Assembly (NCBI RefSeq): GCF_036568125.1
Contig: NZ_DATCTF010000015.1
Span: 124,001-188,000, forward strand
Source: Magnetovibrio sp.
GTDB taxonomy: Bacteria > Pseudomonadota > Alphaproteobacteria > Rhodospirillales > Magnetovibrionaceae
DNA length: 64,000 bases
Direction of reading: 5' to 3'
Part shown: positions 53,448-62,660 of the stretch, piece by piece
Position numbering within the stretch: the stretch's first letter is position 1
Layout of the letters: every line of letters starts with the position of its first letter
Position numbers and translations under genes: made by a program
Notes under the pieces: model-generated
Seen by the model: only the letters and a program-made list of their open reading frames with translations
Told to the model about the DNA's origin: nothing
Databases searched by the model: none

Positions 53448-53527
53448 GTTGTTTTTGCGTATATACACAGCGCCGAAAAGCCGCCTATGCTGCTGCCCTC
53501 CCCAGGTATCAAATGTGCAGGCGCTGC

Positions 53528-54325
53528 ATGGAAAACCTAACGATTGAGATTTTGGGCTGGCTGTTTTTGGCGGGCCTCGCGGGCGGGTTCGTCGATTCCA
53601 TCGCCGGCGGCGGTGGTTTGATCACCGTACCGGCGTTGTTGATGGCGGGTCTCAACCCGGTCGCGGCGCTGGCCACCAACAAAGCCTCGTCTATGTTCGG
53701 GTCGTTCACCGCCACACTGACCTATGCCCGCAAAGGCCACGTCAATCTGCGCGATATGAAGTGGGCCATCGCGTTCACCTTTACCGGATCGGCCATCGGC
53801 ACGTTGGCGGTGCAGATTTTGGCGTCGGACATCATGACCCAGGTGATCCCGTTCCTGCTCATCGCGGCGGCGATGTATTTCCTGTTCGGCCCCAAAATCG
53901 GCGAGGTCGACCGCCATCACTACCTGGAACAAAAACCGTTTTATTTCATCTTCGGCCTCAGCCTGGGTTTTTACGACGGCTTTTTCGGCCCCGGTACCGG
54001 CAGTTTGTGGGCCTTGGCGTTCGTCGCGGTGCTGGGCTTCAACATGCTCAAGGCCACCGCGCACACCAAGGTGGTGAACTTCACCTCCAACTTCTCGTCG
54101 TTCCTGTTTTTCGCCTTTGCCGGGCACGTGGTGTGGGTGCCCACCGCGGTGATGGCGGTGGGTCAATTGCTGGGTGCCCGCCTGGGGGCCAACACCGCCA
54201 TGAAGCACGGCACCCGGGTGATCAAACCGCTGTTGGTCACGGTGTCGTTGGTGATCACCACCAAGCTGGTGTACGACGATCCCGACAACTTCATTCACAA
54301 GTTGGTCGTTGATCTGCTGGCTTAA
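53528..54325 (+). CDS. TSUP (TauE/SafE) family permease
   Basis: A 265-residue protein with about eight membrane segments in two halves, each with the TSUP start: GGFVDSIAGGGGLITVPAL in the first and LGFYDGFFGPGTGSLWALAF in the second. The family carries sulfur compounds such as sulfite or sulfonates, among other anions. ATG 53528 is favoured over GTG/ATG further up. Convergent with the TetR regulator (four-base overlap of stops). Confidence 0.85.
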   Translation: MENLTIEILGWLFLAGLAGGFVDSIAGGGGLITVPALLMAGLNPVAALATNKASSMFGSFTATLTYARKGHVNLRDMKWAIAFTFTGSAIGTLAVQILASDIMTQVIPFLLIAAAMYFLFGPKIGEVDRHHYLEQKPFYFIFGLSLGFYDGFFGPGTGSLWALAFVAVLGFNMLKATAHTKVVNFTSNFSSFLFFAFAGHVVWVPTAVMAVGQLLGARLGANTAMKHGTRVIKPLLVTVSLVITTKLVYDDPDNFIHKLVVDLLA

Positions 54326-54897
54326 GACAAAGCCTGTTCACAGCATTTCAGCAATGTTGTTTTGGTGGCGTGCAATATCTCCAGGCTTTGCGCCTCGTCC
54401 CGTACGCCACGCGCCAGTTGCACCGCCCCGACCATGGCCGACAACGTCATACGCGCCAAGGCTTGGTCGCCGCCCAGAACCTGGCTCAGTTGTTCCACCG
54501 CCAGTCCGGTCAATTTGCTGTAGGCGTCCTGCACACCGTCGCCCAAGCGCCATGCGTCCTCCGACAACGCCACCAGCGGGCAGCCTTCGGCCGGATTGTC
54601 GCGGTGCGCGGCCGACAGATAATAGTCCAAGACACCTTCAAACACTTCGCGCGTCGAAACGTTCGGGTCCGACGCCAGAGCGCGGTAACGTTCCATCACG
54701 CCTGTGTCCAACGCAGCCTCCGCGAACAGGTCGTCCTTGGATTTGAAATGGGCGTAAAAACCGCCGCGGGTGAGCCCTGCGTCTTTCATGATCTGATTGA
54801 TGGTGACGTTGGCGTAACCGTGGGCTTTCCACAAATAACGCGCCGATTCGACGATCCGCTGGCGGGTTTGCGGCTTGTGTTCGGGGGGGTAACCCAT
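54322..54897 (-). CDS. TetR-family repressor
   Basis: A 191-residue TetR protein. The HTH covers about residues 25-46 (VTINQIMKDAGLTRGGFYAHF); the rest is helical ligand-binding (GCPLVALSEDAWRL), of the type linked with quinone or electrophile responses. Divergent from the MAPEG gene with a double palindrome in the gap, so it most likely represses that gene and itself. No ligand can be proposed. Confidence 0.9.
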   Translation of the reverse strand: MGYPPEHKPQTRQRIVESARYLWKAHGYANVTINQIMKDAGLTRGGFYAHFKSKDDLFAEAALDTGVMERYRALASDPNVSTREVFEGVLDYYLSAAHRDNPAEGCPLVALSEDAWRLGDGVQDAYSKLTGLAVEQLSQVLGGDQALARMTLSAMVGAVQLARGVRDEAQSLEILHATKTTLLKCCEQALS

Positions 54898-54931
54898 ATT
54901 GAGGTCTCCAATTTCGGCTTGACCTCATTCT

Positions 54932-54973
54932 ATATGATAGCCATCATATCTCAAAATATGATGGCTATCATAT
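54932..54973. promoter_or_regulatory. Double operator between tetR and MAPEG genes
   Basis: ATATGATAGCCATCATAT (54932-54949) is followed six bases later by its exact reverse complement, ATATGATGGCTATCATAT (54956-54973). Each half is itself nearly palindromic, so two repressor sites sit 24 bases apart centre to centre, on the same face of the helix. A TTGACC at 54919-54924 could be the -35 of the plus-strand gene. Confidence 0.8.
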
Positions 54974-54996
54974 TTAAAACTAGGGGAGACACCGAC

Positions 54997-55380
54997 ATGC
55001 TGACGATCACACCGATTTACGCCGCATTGAACATCATGCTGGCCGTGGGACTGACCTATGTGGTCGTGCACCACCGCATTCAAAATCAAGTTCCGCTCGG
55101 CGACGGCGGCCACACGGAACTGGGCCGCGCCATTCGCGCCCATGGCAATCTTTCGGAAAATGCGCCGTTCGCCTTGCTGCTGCTGGCGTTGGTGGAATGG
55201 AATGGCCTGCCCGCATGGCAGTTGCATGCCCTTGGCGCCGCCTTCACCGTCGCCCGGTTGGCGCATATTTACGGCATTATGAACGCCGCCATCGCCCCCC
55301 GTTCGATGGGCGCGTTGTTTACGACGATCATCTTGACCGTTTTGTCCGGCTTGGCGGTGGTCCAGGTTCTGCTGGCTTAA
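54997..55380 (+). CDS. MAPEG-family membrane protein
   Basis: A 127-residue protein with four membrane segments and the MAPEG pattern RAHGNLSENAPFALLLLALVE, followed by RLAHIYGI and a final helix. MAPEG proteins are glutathione-linked membrane enzymes (glutathione transferase or peroxidase activity). ATG 54997 lies after AGGGGAGAC. Controlled by the divergent TetR through the paired operator. Confidence 0.9.
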   Translation: MLTITPIYAALNIMLAVGLTYVVVHHRIQNQVPLGDGGHTELGRAIRAHGNLSENAPFALLLLALVEWNGLPAWQLHALGAAFTVARLAHIYGIMNAAIAPRSMGALFTTIILTVLSGLAVVQVLLA

Positions 55381-55538
55381 AGAAACTTCACCACGTTGTA
55401 GGCCACGGGAAAAAACAACACCGCCCACACCGCCACGGCAACGACACGCACCGGGGTCGCACCGCGCTTGTAGACGTACAGCCCACCAAGCGCGGTGGTG
55501 CCCAGGTGCGCAGCCATGATGGGCAGGAAGTGTTCCAT
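55377..55538 (-). CDS. Small hydrophobic protein, hypothetical
   Basis: A 53-residue protein from ATG 55538 with AGGAC seven bases upstream. It has two short hydrophobic stretches (LPIMAAHLGTTALGGLYVY and VAVAVWAVLFFPVAYNVV) and a basic turn, so it is probably a membrane protein. Its stop overlaps the MAPEG stop. No family known. Reality rests on the ribosome-binding site and hydrophobic pattern. Confidence 0.5.
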   Translation of the reverse strand: MEHFLPIMAAHLGTTALGGLYVYKRGATPVRVVAVAVWAVLFFPVAYNVVKFL

Positions 55539-55676
55539 ACACGAAGTCCTTGTCCTGAATGCAAGGTTCAGCTTAAGCCGCGCCCAGCGTAAAGCGCCTT
55601 GACGCCGGTCAGGTGTTGTCAGCACAAACCAGCGCGTTACAATCCCCTATATTGTTCCCATCATAAGGACCGCGCG

Positions 55677-56264
55677 ATGACGCCGCCGCCATTCCTCGCC
55701 CACGTGGACGCCACCAAGACCTTGGTCGCCATCGTACTCACCGCATTGATCGCACTGGGCGGGTTGGTGTTCGCCTGGAACGCGCGGGGCAATGCGCAAA
55801 ATGCCGGGTGGAGTAGCGAAACCTTGGTGCCGCTGGGCATCGGTGTGGCGGTGTTTTTCGTCATGGCCACGGTGTCGTTCAAATCCTACCGCACCTATGA
55901 CCAGGGGCGAAGCGGCCCGATCGTGCGCATCGACGAGGCCGGTGTTTTGGACCGGCGCATCGGCGCGACGGCGATCCCGTGGACGGCCATTGGCGGTGCC
56001 GAAATTAAGGACATTTCCAACGCCAAGTTCAACCGCCGCGGCGACGAGGACGAACGCCAGCGCCCCCAGGTGATGGGCGTGGTGTTGACGGTTGAAAACG
56101 CCGCCCACTATATGGAGCCCGATGGCCTGCTGGGCAGCGCCGCCAAGACCCTGGGCCAAGCCACCGGCCACGACGCCATTGCGATCGACCCACAGGGCCT
56201 CGACACCAGCGCCGAAGCCATCTTGCAGGCGGTGAAGGCCTATTTGGACGCCCGCCAGAACTGA
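55677..56264 (+). CDS. Predicted membrane protein, STM3941-like
   Basis: A 195-residue protein: two membrane segments in the first 75 residues (TLVAIVLTALIALGGLVFAW and LVPLGIGVAVFFVMATV), then a cytoplasmic beta-rich part with IDEAGVLDRRIGATAIPW, a pattern I associate with STM3941-type proteins. Function unknown. ATG 55677 has AAGGAC seven bases before it; the open frame upstream is not gene-like. Confidence 0.65.
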   Translation: MTPPPFLAHVDATKTLVAIVLTALIALGGLVFAWNARGNAQNAGWSSETLVPLGIGVAVFFVMATVSFKSYRTYDQGRSGPIVRIDEAGVLDRRIGATAIPWTAIGGAEIKDISNAKFNRRGDEDERQRPQVMGVVLTVENAAHYMEPDGLLGSAAKTLGQATGHDAIAIDPQGLDTSAEAILQAVKAYLDARQN

Positions 56265-56355
56265 GCCTGGGTGGGAAAGTTTCTAGCGAATCGCCAAGCT
56301 TTCGGCTAATGTCCGGCCAACTTATTCTCTCACCCGAACAGCGGACGGTACGCCC

Positions 56356-57906
56356 ATGCATGAGCGCATTCTCATCATCGATTTCGGTTCCCAAGTCACC
56401 CAGTTGATCGCGCGGCGCGTCCGTGAATCCGGGGTCTACTCCGAAATTCAGCCGTTCAACGCCGTAACCCTTGAAACCATTAAAGAATTCAACCCCAAGG
56501 GGGTGATTCTTTCGGGTGGACCGGCATCTGTCACGGGCATCGACACGCCCCGCGCGCCCGAAGGCCTGTTCGACCTTGGCCTGCCCATTTTCGGCATTTG
56601 CTACGGCGAACAGACCATGTGCGCGCAATTGGGCGGCAGCGTCGAAGAATCCGACCATCGCGAATTCGGCCGCGCCTTCGTCGAGGTGATCGAGGACTGC
56701 GAACTGTTCCACGGCGTGTGGTCCGTCGGCGCCAAGGAACAGGTGTGGATGAGCCACGGCGACAAAATCAACGCCATCCCCGAGGGTTTCCGCCCCGTGG
56801 CGGTGACCGACGGTTCGCCCTTCGCCGCCATCGCCAACGACGAAAAGCGCTTTTACGGCGTGCAGTTCCACCCCGAAGTGGTGCACACGCCGCACGGCGC
56901 AAAGCTGATCGAGAACTTCACCCACCGGGTCTGCGGTTGCACCGGCGACTGGACCATGGGTAAGTTCCGCGAAGAGAAAATCGCCAAGATCCGCGCCCAA
57001 GTCGGCGACGGCAACGTGATTTGCGGGCTGTCCGGCGGGGTCGACAGCTCGGTGGTGGCGGTGCTGCTGCACGAAGCCATCGGCGATCAGCTCACCTGTG
57101 TGTTCGTCGACACCGGCCTGATGCGCAAGGGCGAAGCCGAAGAGGTCGTGACCATGTTCCGCGACCAATACAAAATTAAGCTGGTACACCGCGACGCGTC
57201 CGATCTGTTCATCGGTAAGCTCACCGGGGTGTCGGACCCGGAAACCAAACGCAAGATCATCGGCGCGACCTTCATCGACGTGTTCGAAGAAGAAGCCAAA
57301 AACATCGGCGGCGCAAACTTCCTGGCCCAAGGCACGCTTTATCCCGATGTGATCGAAAGCGTGTCGTTCACCGGCGGTCCGTCCGTGACCATCAAATCGC
57401 ATCACAACGTCGGCGGTCTGCCCGAGCGCATGAACATGCAGTTGGTCGAACCGCTGCGCGAACTGTTCAAGGACGAAGTCCGCGTGCTGGGCCGCGAACT
57501 GGGTTTGCCGGAACGCTTCGTCGGCCGCCACCCGTTCCCCGGACCGGGCCTCGCCATCCGTCTGCCCGGGGGCATTTCGGCGGAGAAACTGGAAATCCTG
57601 CGCAACGCCGACGCGGTGTATCTGGAAGAAATCCGCAACGCCGGCCTCTACGATGCCATCTGGCAAGCCTTTGCCGTGTTGCTGCCGGTGCAATCCGTCG
57701 GCGTGATGGGCGACGCACGCACCTACGATTACGTCTGCGCGCTGCGCGCCGTGACCTCGACCGATGGCATGACCGCGGACTTCTATCACTTCGACATGGA
57801 ATTCCTGGCCCGCGTCAGCAACCGCATCATCAACGAGGTCAAGGGCATCAACCGCGTGACCTACGACATCACCTCGAAGCCGCCGGGCACGATTGAGTGG
57901 GAATAG
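56356..57906 (+). CDS. guaA: GMP synthase (glutamine-hydrolysing)
   Basis: A 516-residue GuaA of full length. The amidotransferase half has [10 protein letters not shown] (nucleophile Cys) and [13 protein letters not shown] (His, Glu); the synthetase half has [14 protein letters not shown] (PP loop) and the dimerisation domain with [15 protein letters not shown]. It ends with an intact KPPGTIEWE. Amination of XMP to GMP. The last 28 codons (57823-57906) are repeated in diverged form at 61254-61337, which suggests that foreign DNA inserted at this 3' end. Confidence 0.97.
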   Translation: MHERILIIDFGSQVTQLIARRVRESGVYSEIQPFNAVTLETIKEFNPKGVILSGGPASVTGIDTPRAPEGLFDLGLPIFGICYGEQTMCAQLGGSVEESDHREFGRAFVEVIEDCELFHGVWSVGAKEQVWMSHGDKINAIPEGFRPVAVTDGSPFAAIANDEKRFYGVQFHPEVVHTPHGAKLIENFTHRVCGCTGDWTMGKFREEKIAKIRAQVGDGNVICGLSGGVDSSVVAVLLHEAIGDQLTCVFVDTGLMRKGEAEEVVTMFRDQYKIKLVHRDASDLFIGKLTGVSDPETKRKIIGATFIDVFEEEAKNIGGANFLAQGTLYPDVIESVSFTGGPSVTIKSHHNVGGLPERMNMQLVEPLRELFKDEVRVLGRELGLPERFVGRHPFPGPGLAIRLPGGISAEKLEILRNADAVYLEEIRNAGLYDAIWQAFAVLLPVQSVGVMGDARTYDYVCALRAVTSTDGMTADFYHFDMEFLARVSNRIINEVKGINRVTYDITSKPPGTIEWE

Positions 57907-58089
57907 ACAGGTTGATCAATTCATTTATCAGTCAAGTGCCTATTGCACCGGGAAGACTTGCGGCTATGCCATTACGCAGCAATGCCGCGCGGGCTGTAAG
58001 CAAGTTGTTGTGAGTAGAACTTGTTGTCTCAATTGACTGACGTGGATTGGCTCCTTCTCCAACATCATTAGCGGTCAAGCAGGTAGGGA

Positions 58090-59034
58090 CTAAACGGCCT
58101 CCTGCCGTTCCAGCCATTTTAATATTGCTTGATTCGTTTCTTGTGGCTTTTCTTGCTGGATCCAATGCCCGCAATCCAGATTGACCACGTCCACATTAGG
58201 CACGAAGTCCGCTAGATTTTCAGACTTCGCGACCAGATCCCGGTCACCATAGATCATGAGCGCGGGGTGTTGGATGATTGGATCCACATCCGCCAGCAAG
58301 TGCCAATTTCGGTCAAGGTTTCTGTACCAATTGATACCGCCTGTGAATCCAGATGCTGTGAAGGCGGAGACGAAAACAGCCAGCTCGCGGTCGCTCATGA
58401 CTGGCTCACCAAGAGGGCTTTCCGTTTTGGCGAGATTGATCATCATCATACCTGGCGCGGGCTCTACGGGCGGCAGGTTCTTACGGTACATGTTGCGCAG
58501 GAACTGGAATGTATTTTCGTCCAAGACGGCATCTGCGACGCCTGGTTGCCGATTGAAATGGACAAAATAAAAATCGCCGCCAAACATCACTTCCATCATC
58601 TCTATCCAGGGCTTATCCCAGCGCTCCTGGTATGGAACGCTCAGGTTTATCAGTTTATTGACACGCTCTGGATGCAATAAGGTCAGCCCCCAAACCACCG
58701 CTGCACCCCAATCATGACCAACAAAGGTGGCATCTTTGTACCCGTAGTGATCCAGAAGTGCGACGAGATCGCCCGACAAGTGTTCAATGTCATAGTCTGT
58801 TACTTCACGCGGGCGGGATGAGTTGCCATAACCGCGTTGGTTTGGGACGATGACATGGTATCCCGCAGCAACAAGGGCAGGCACCTGATGGCGCCAAGAA
58901 AAGGCATGTTCTGGCCAACCGTGACACAGGACAATAGGTTTTCCTGAATTCTGCTGTCCCGCTTCAAAGACTTCAAGTTCCACGCCGTTGACTGGAATTA
59001 AAGTGGGCTTGGGAAAATCGACGAGTTTGGACAT
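58090..59034 (-). CDS. Epoxide-hydrolase-type alpha/beta hydrolase
   Basis: A 314-residue alpha/beta hydrolase. HGWPEHAFSWRHQ carries the oxyanion-hole HGxP, FVGHDWGAAVVW puts the nucleophile Asp in the GHDWGA elbow as in soluble epoxide hydrolases and haloalkane dehalogenases, and LDCGHWIQQEKP gives the catalytic His. Residues after the elbow form a cap domain with candidate Tyr. Opens an epoxide to a diol; substrate unknown. Diverges from the WYL regulator at 59217. Confidence 0.9.
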   Translation of the reverse strand: MSKLVDFPKPTLIPVNGVELEVFEAGQQNSGKPIVLCHGWPEHAFSWRHQVPALVAAGYHVIVPNQRGYGNSSRPREVTDYDIEHLSGDLVALLDHYGYKDATFVGHDWGAAVVWGLTLLHPERVNKLINLSVPYQERWDKPWIEMMEVMFGGDFYFVHFNRQPGVADAVLDENTFQFLRNMYRKNLPPVEPAPGMMMINLAKTESPLGEPVMSDRELAVFVSAFTASGFTGGINWYRNLDRNWHLLADVDPIIQHPALMIYGDRDLVAKSENLADFVPNVDVVNLDCGHWIQQEKPQETNQAILKWLERQEAV

Positions 59035-59172
59035 TGTCGTTCCTTATATTTTCGGGGTGATCCGGCGAGGCCTTCTGTTTCGGATGGCGCTCTTTCCAGT
59101 CCCAGAGGTTTACGGATGTACGTTGCACTTTCACAATCTCCGTACAGACACGCACAATCGTTGACTAAAACC

Positions 59173-59199
59173 TAATGGTGACAAATACTGACACCATTA
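59173..59199. promoter_or_regulatory. Inverted repeat between hydrolase and WYL regulator
   Basis: TAATGGTG (59173-59180) and CACCATTA (59192-59199) form an 8-bp inverted repeat with 11 bases between, ending 17 bases before the WYL-regulator ATG. A likely autoregulatory operator. Confidence 0.55.
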
Positions 59200-59216
59200 A
59201 ATGGTAGCCTCACAAA

Positions 59217-59936
59217 ATGAATGTTCGCCTCCGACACGACGCCATCGTGCGCAGCCTTCGCCGCAACGGCACTTCGACAGTCTCCGACTTGGCGGAAGAG
59301 GTTGGCGCGTCCCGGCGTACAATCCTGCGCGACATTTGCGCATTGCGCGATGAGGGCTTTGTCATTCATTCCGAACCAGGACGTGGGGGCGGCCTGCAAC
59401 TTGATCCCCAATCGGTGCAGACCACGGCGCGGCTCTCGGTGGCCGAGGTCTTTGCGCTTCTCATCAGCGTTGCGTCCGTGCGTGCCGCGGGAAATTTGCC
59501 CTTTTCAGATCTCGCTGACGCCGGACTTGCCAAGATCGAAAAAGCCCTGCCGCCGGACAAAGTACGCGACTTGCGCCGTTTTCTGGATTGTTTATACGTC
59601 GGGCAGCTCGCGCCACAGGTAGACATATCCGATATGGGCGCGATGGATCCCACGCTGATGACCGCATTCGAGACCGCTTTTCTCCAACGGCTACACCTGC
59701 GGTTTCAGTACCGCGATGCAAAAGGGGTCGTAACCAGCCGACATGTCGAACCGCAAGCCATGCTGATCTTGCCGCCACTTTGGTATTTGGTGGCATGGGA
59801 TCCTGCGCGAAAAGACTTTCGACACTTTCGAATGGACCGGATCAGCGAACCAGAATGCGTCGAAGACACACCATTTCGGCGACGCCATGTGCCCTTCAAG
59901 GATGGCGTCCGCACAATTCGACATCGACCTTGCTGA
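59217..59936 (+). CDS. HTH-WYL transcriptional regulator (YafY/DeoR type)
   Basis: A 239-residue regulator. An N-terminal winged helix (residues about 5-60: TSTVSDLAEEVGASRRTILRD, then SEPGRGGGLQL) precedes a WYL-type ligand domain in which the usual W-Y-L is LWYLVAWD near residue 190. Such proteins sense small ligands and control nearby genes, here probably the divergent hydrolase. The C-terminus is shorter than in many WYL proteins and ends RTIRHRPC; the final WCX part may be missing. Confidence 0.85.
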   Translation: MNVRLRHDAIVRSLRRNGTSTVSDLAEEVGASRRTILRDICALRDEGFVIHSEPGRGGGLQLDPQSVQTTARLSVAEVFALLISVASVRAAGNLPFSDLADAGLAKIEKALPPDKVRDLRRFLDCLYVGQLAPQVDISDMGAMDPTLMTAFETAFLQRLHLRFQYRDAKGVVTSRHVEPQAMLILPPLWYLVAWDPARKDFRHFRMDRISEPECVEDTPFRRRHVPFKDGVRTIRHRPC

Positions 59937-59980
59937 CCACAAAATCTATATTTTTTAGGGCTCAGCCAATAATAAACTCT

Positions 59981-60574
59981 CTACCCGTCGTCTACGATAA
60001 GGGCGCGTTTCAATAGCGTCTTCATTCTTGAAACATACTGGGGCGTCGACCAACCGTATTCGAGCGTCAACTGCTCCCAGTTGTGAATCGATAATGTCGT
60101 CAAACATATCTCGACGGCTTCTTTTCGAGACCACCCCGGCGCAAGATGCTTCTCACCTTTCAGGGCATTGATGGCTTCCCGGCAGGTGTCATTCAATCCA
60201 CGCATACAGTCATTCCAAACCGCAGCCTTAGCCTCGTCCGTTTCCAGCGTATTCATCATGGCCTTGTCGATGGCGTGTATGTCCGCAATATAATTGCCCC
60301 ATACATCCACGATCGCCTCAAGCAACTTCGTCCCGGTCGTCGCAGACTGCAGAACCTCTAGCCGTTCCTCCAGCCCTTTTACTTCATCCACATACTTGCG
60401 CGTCGCAATCATCAGATCGTCGCGCGATTCAAAGTGGAGATAGACCGCTTGTCGTGAAACGCCGGCAGCCTTGGCAATGTCGCTCATGCGCACGGCCTTG
60501 CCGCTGCTTTGTTCCAGTAGCCGACACGCCGCTTCGAGAATGCGGGAACGGGTATCCGATTTGTGACTTGACAT
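59981..60574 (-). CDS. TetR-family regulator
   Basis: A 197-residue TetR repressor. Residues about 27-48 are the HTH (VRMSDIAKAAGVSRQAVYLHF); the rest is an all-helical C-terminal domain of the AcrR type. Diverges from the DUF4345 gene across a region with three palindromic sites. Confidence 0.9.
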   Translation of the reverse strand: MSSHKSDTRSRILEAACRLLEQSSGKAVRMSDIAKAAGVSRQAVYLHFESRDDLMIATRKYVDEVKGLEERLEVLQSATTGTKLLEAIVDVWGNYIADIHAIDKAMMNTLETDEAKAAVWNDCMRGLNDTCREAINALKGEKHLAPGWSRKEAVEICLTTLSIHNWEQLTLEYGWSTPQYVSRMKTLLKRALIVDDG

Positions 60575-60590
60575 AATGTAAACTTTCTAA

Positions 60591-60645
60591 TTGACACCGT
60601 GTAAACATTACATTAGGTTGACACATTGTCAATTGACACTGTGTC
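60591..60645. promoter_or_regulatory. Array of related operator sites between tetR and DUF4345 gene
   Basis: Three sites share TTGACAC: TTGACACCGTGT (60591-60602), the palindrome TTGACACATTGTCAA (60618-60632), and TTGACACTGTGTC (60633-60645), whose core GACACTGTGTC is also palindromic. Spacing and symmetry suit binding of several TetR dimers. TTGACA itself resembles a -35 box, so binding could block RNA polymerase. Confidence 0.65.
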
Positions 60646-60747
60646 TAGTTTGAATGGGGTCACGCGATGCGGGATCACAAGAACCCGGAAATCGTCATCA
60701 GCCCTCGAAACTTTGGGTTTAACAGCAACTGTCGAAAGGAAATCGTC

Positions 60748-61158
60748 ATGAACAAGTCAATCGCCACCAAAACGTTTTTGGCCATCTCGGGCATCATTCT
60801 GATTGGCATCGGTGGGGCTTTGTTGTTCGCCCCTGAGGCGTTTCAAGCGTCGTCCGGCATCGACCTTGGAGGCAACATCAACCTGCTAAGTGAAACCAGA
60901 GCCACAGGCGGTTTGTTGTTCTCAGCAGGTTTCGTCGTCGTACTAGGGGCGTTTAAAACAGCAATGGCACAAGCATCGGTCGTGCTATCGAGCTTGATCT
61001 ATCTGTCCTACGGTGCTTCCAGAATCCTCAGTATGGTAATGGATGGCGTTCCCGACCATTCCCTAGTTGCTGCAACGGGCGCGGAAATCATCCTCGGCAC
61101 GCTTGGCCTGCTCGTGTTTCTCATCTCAAAAGAGACCAAGTCATTCCGTCAGGCATGA
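60748..61158 (+). CDS. DUF4345-like membrane protein
   Basis: A 136-residue protein with four hydrophobic segments. [21 protein letters not shown], then [20 protein letters not shown] resemble the DUF4345 pattern (a first helix, a conserved R-x-x-GG in the second). Function unknown. ATG 60748 has AAAGGA upstream; the frame is open from 60667. Stop overlaps the next ATG (ATGA), so the truncated NmrA-like gene was once its operon partner. Confidence 0.75.
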   Translation: MNKSIATKTFLAISGIILIGIGGALLFAPEAFQASSGIDLGGNINLLSETRATGGLLFSAGFVVVLGAFKTAMAQASVVLSSLIYLSYGASRILSMVMDGVPDHSLVAATGAEIILGTLGLLVFLISKETKSFRQA

Positions 61159-61337
61159 ACATGAAAGTTGCCATCACCGGCGCATCAGACAAAACGGGGA
61201 CGACGCTGGTTGATAAAGCGCCGAAACGCCGACACCAGGTCGTCGCCGTTTCCCGTATCATCAACGAGATCAAGGGCGTCAACCGGGTGAGCTACGATAT
61301 CACTTCCAATCCGCCCGGAACCATCGAGCGGGCATAG
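61155..61337 (+). pseudogene. Chimeric remnant: NmrA-like start joined to a second guaA 3' end
   Basis: Codons 1-33 (M-N-M, then [12 protein letters not shown] and the HQVVAVS strand) are the first beta-alpha-beta unit of an NmrA/NAD(P)-binding reductase. From 61254 the frame is the end of GuaA instead: [15 protein letters not shown], then PPGTIERA and stop. A hand alignment with 57823-57906 gives 69 of 84 identical bases, with stop codon kept but the last Trp changed to Arg. It cannot encode either parent protein. It looks like a displaced guaA 3' end fused to a truncated foreign gene. Confidence 0.75.
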
Positions 61338-62590
61338 GCTGAGGCCTCGCTCTGATCGTCCGGCACATCCGCAATCACTTGATTGCGCCCATGTTCCTTG
61401 GCTTGATAAAGCATGGCGTCGGCAATCTCGAACAACTCCGCAACATCGTCATCGGGCTGCGGCGTCAATGTGGCGACGCCGATGCTGACGGTCACGTGAT
61501 CGGCGACTGATGACTTTTCATGTTTGCATTTCAGGCACGACACCGCCGCGCGAAATTTCTCCGCGATTATGCGCGCCTGCTCAGCGCCAGTGGCCGGCAA
61601 GATACACGCAAACTCTTCCCCACCGTAGCGCGCCAGCAAATCCGTCGAGCGAACGACCACCACACTCATGGCATTCGCCACAGCACTTAGACACGCATCG
61701 CCTGCCGCGTGGCCATATTCATCGTTGAAGTTTTTGAAGTGATCGATGTCGATCAAAATCAGAGAGATCGGCGCTTTCAGTCGCATCGCCCAGGCCCATT
61801 CCATGGCCAAAAATTCATCAAAGCGCCGCCGGTTGGCAAGATCGGTCAAAGCATCGGTGGTCGATAGCGCCGCCAATTCATCGCGATGGGCGCGCAATCT
61901 TCGAATATTGCGCGCCTCACGGATGATCACCATCACCCCGATGATCGCCGCCAACGCCACCGCACACCCGCTTAAAATCAGCATGTTGCGTTGGGTTTGC
62001 GCAATTTCACGGGTGGCAGCCTCAGCCTCGAGCTTCGTCTCAGCCTCGACCACTTTGATGAACTTGTTGATCTCGTCAATAACGCCGACCTGCCCGTCGA
62101 GCGCAACGCGCATTTGATGCAGCGCTTGATTGTTGTTACCGCTTTCGACCACCAGGGCCATGGCGTTGTCGATGGAGGGGCGCAATTGAGAAATTCGCTT
62201 AATCACCCTATCCATGGCTTTTTGTTCCCGCGGGGTGACATGCAAATCAATCAGTCTGTCGCGGGCCAATAAAAAGCTGACAGCCTTGGCATTGTAGGTT
62301 TCGCGTTGTGCATCACGATCGAAAAAATCGTCCATGGTGGTCGCGAAGGTCAGATGGAAAGAACGCTCGCGCACCGCCTCGCGCATCAAGAACGCCGCCC
62401 GCACCTTTTCGCGAAACAACGCGTCGCGCTGCCAAGCGCCACGAGTTTGCTCCAAATGTTGGAACCCAATGTAAATGCTGCCAAGCATACAGGCGAGAAT
62501 GGCGGCAAAGCCAAGAGATAAGGCAGCGGTTGTGTGTCGAAAAATATGCACGCTCCCCCCCGGAAGTGTACGGCGCCTCATGTGCTCCAT
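61292..62590 (-). CDS. Membrane diguanylate cyclase (GGDEF)
   Basis: A 432-residue protein: a first membrane segment (about 18-40), a helical periplasmic sensor of about 150 residues, a second membrane segment ([20 protein letters not shown]), then a GGDEF domain with [32 protein letters not shown] and the active site [16 protein letters not shown] five residues ahead of GGEEF is an intact inhibitory I site. It makes c-di-GMP. The last 15 codons lie on the strand opposite the guaA remnant, so its C-terminus may have been changed by the insertion. ATG 62590; ATG 62581 has GGAG nearby. Confidence 0.9.
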   Translation of the reverse strand: MEHMRRRTLPGGSVHIFRHTTAALSLGFAAILACMLGSIYIGFQHLEQTRGAWQRDALFREKVRAAFLMREAVRERSFHLTFATTMDDFFDRDAQRETYNAKAVSFLLARDRLIDLHVTPREQKAMDRVIKRISQLRPSIDNAMALVVESGNNNQALHQMRVALDGQVGVIDEINKFIKVVEAETKLEAEAATREIAQTQRNMLILSGCAVALAAIIGVMVIIREARNIRRLRAHRDELAALSTTDALTDLANRRRFDEFLAMEWAWAMRLKAPISLILIDIDHFKNFNDEYGHAAGDACLSAVANAMSVVVVRSTDLLARYGGEEFACILPATGAEQARIIAEKFRAAVSCLKCKHEKSSVADHVTVSIGVATLTPQPDDDVAELFEIADAMLYQAKEHGRNQVIADVPDDQSEASAYARSMVPGGLEVIS

Positions 62591-62660
62591 GATTAGGGGC
62601 GCATTAAATCAGTCACAACCTAAGATGTCGAGGGTGCAAAAGCATTAACCGCAAATGGTG

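Larger units (their letters stand above)
57907..61253. mobile_element. Putative accessory islet inserted at the guaA 3' end
   Basis: The segment between the guaA stop and a second guaA 3' end holds an epoxide-hydrolase-like gene, a WYL regulator, a TetR regulator, a DUF4345 protein and a truncated NmrA-like gene, none tied to guaA or the glycan locus. The DNA looks less GC-rich than guaA itself. The 3' end of guaA is a known landing site for integrative elements. No integrase, transposase or clean direct repeat is visible, so it would be an old or decayed insertion. The first 183 bases (57907-58089) contain no gene I can support. Confidence 0.5.

Noticed and set aside
56029-57789. 586-codon frame opposite guaA
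   Set aside because: Same reason: mirror of a GC-rich gene, with repetitive RRR/FFF-type composition and no domain.
57932-58174. 80-codon frame between guaA and the epoxide hydrolase gene
   Set aside because: No motif, no ribosome-binding site and it overlaps the end of the hydrolase; left as non-coding.
57823-61337. The second guaA end as an assembly error
   Set aside because: The copies differ at about 15 of 84 bases, and the second is fused in frame to another gene fragment. Misassembly would give an identical copy.
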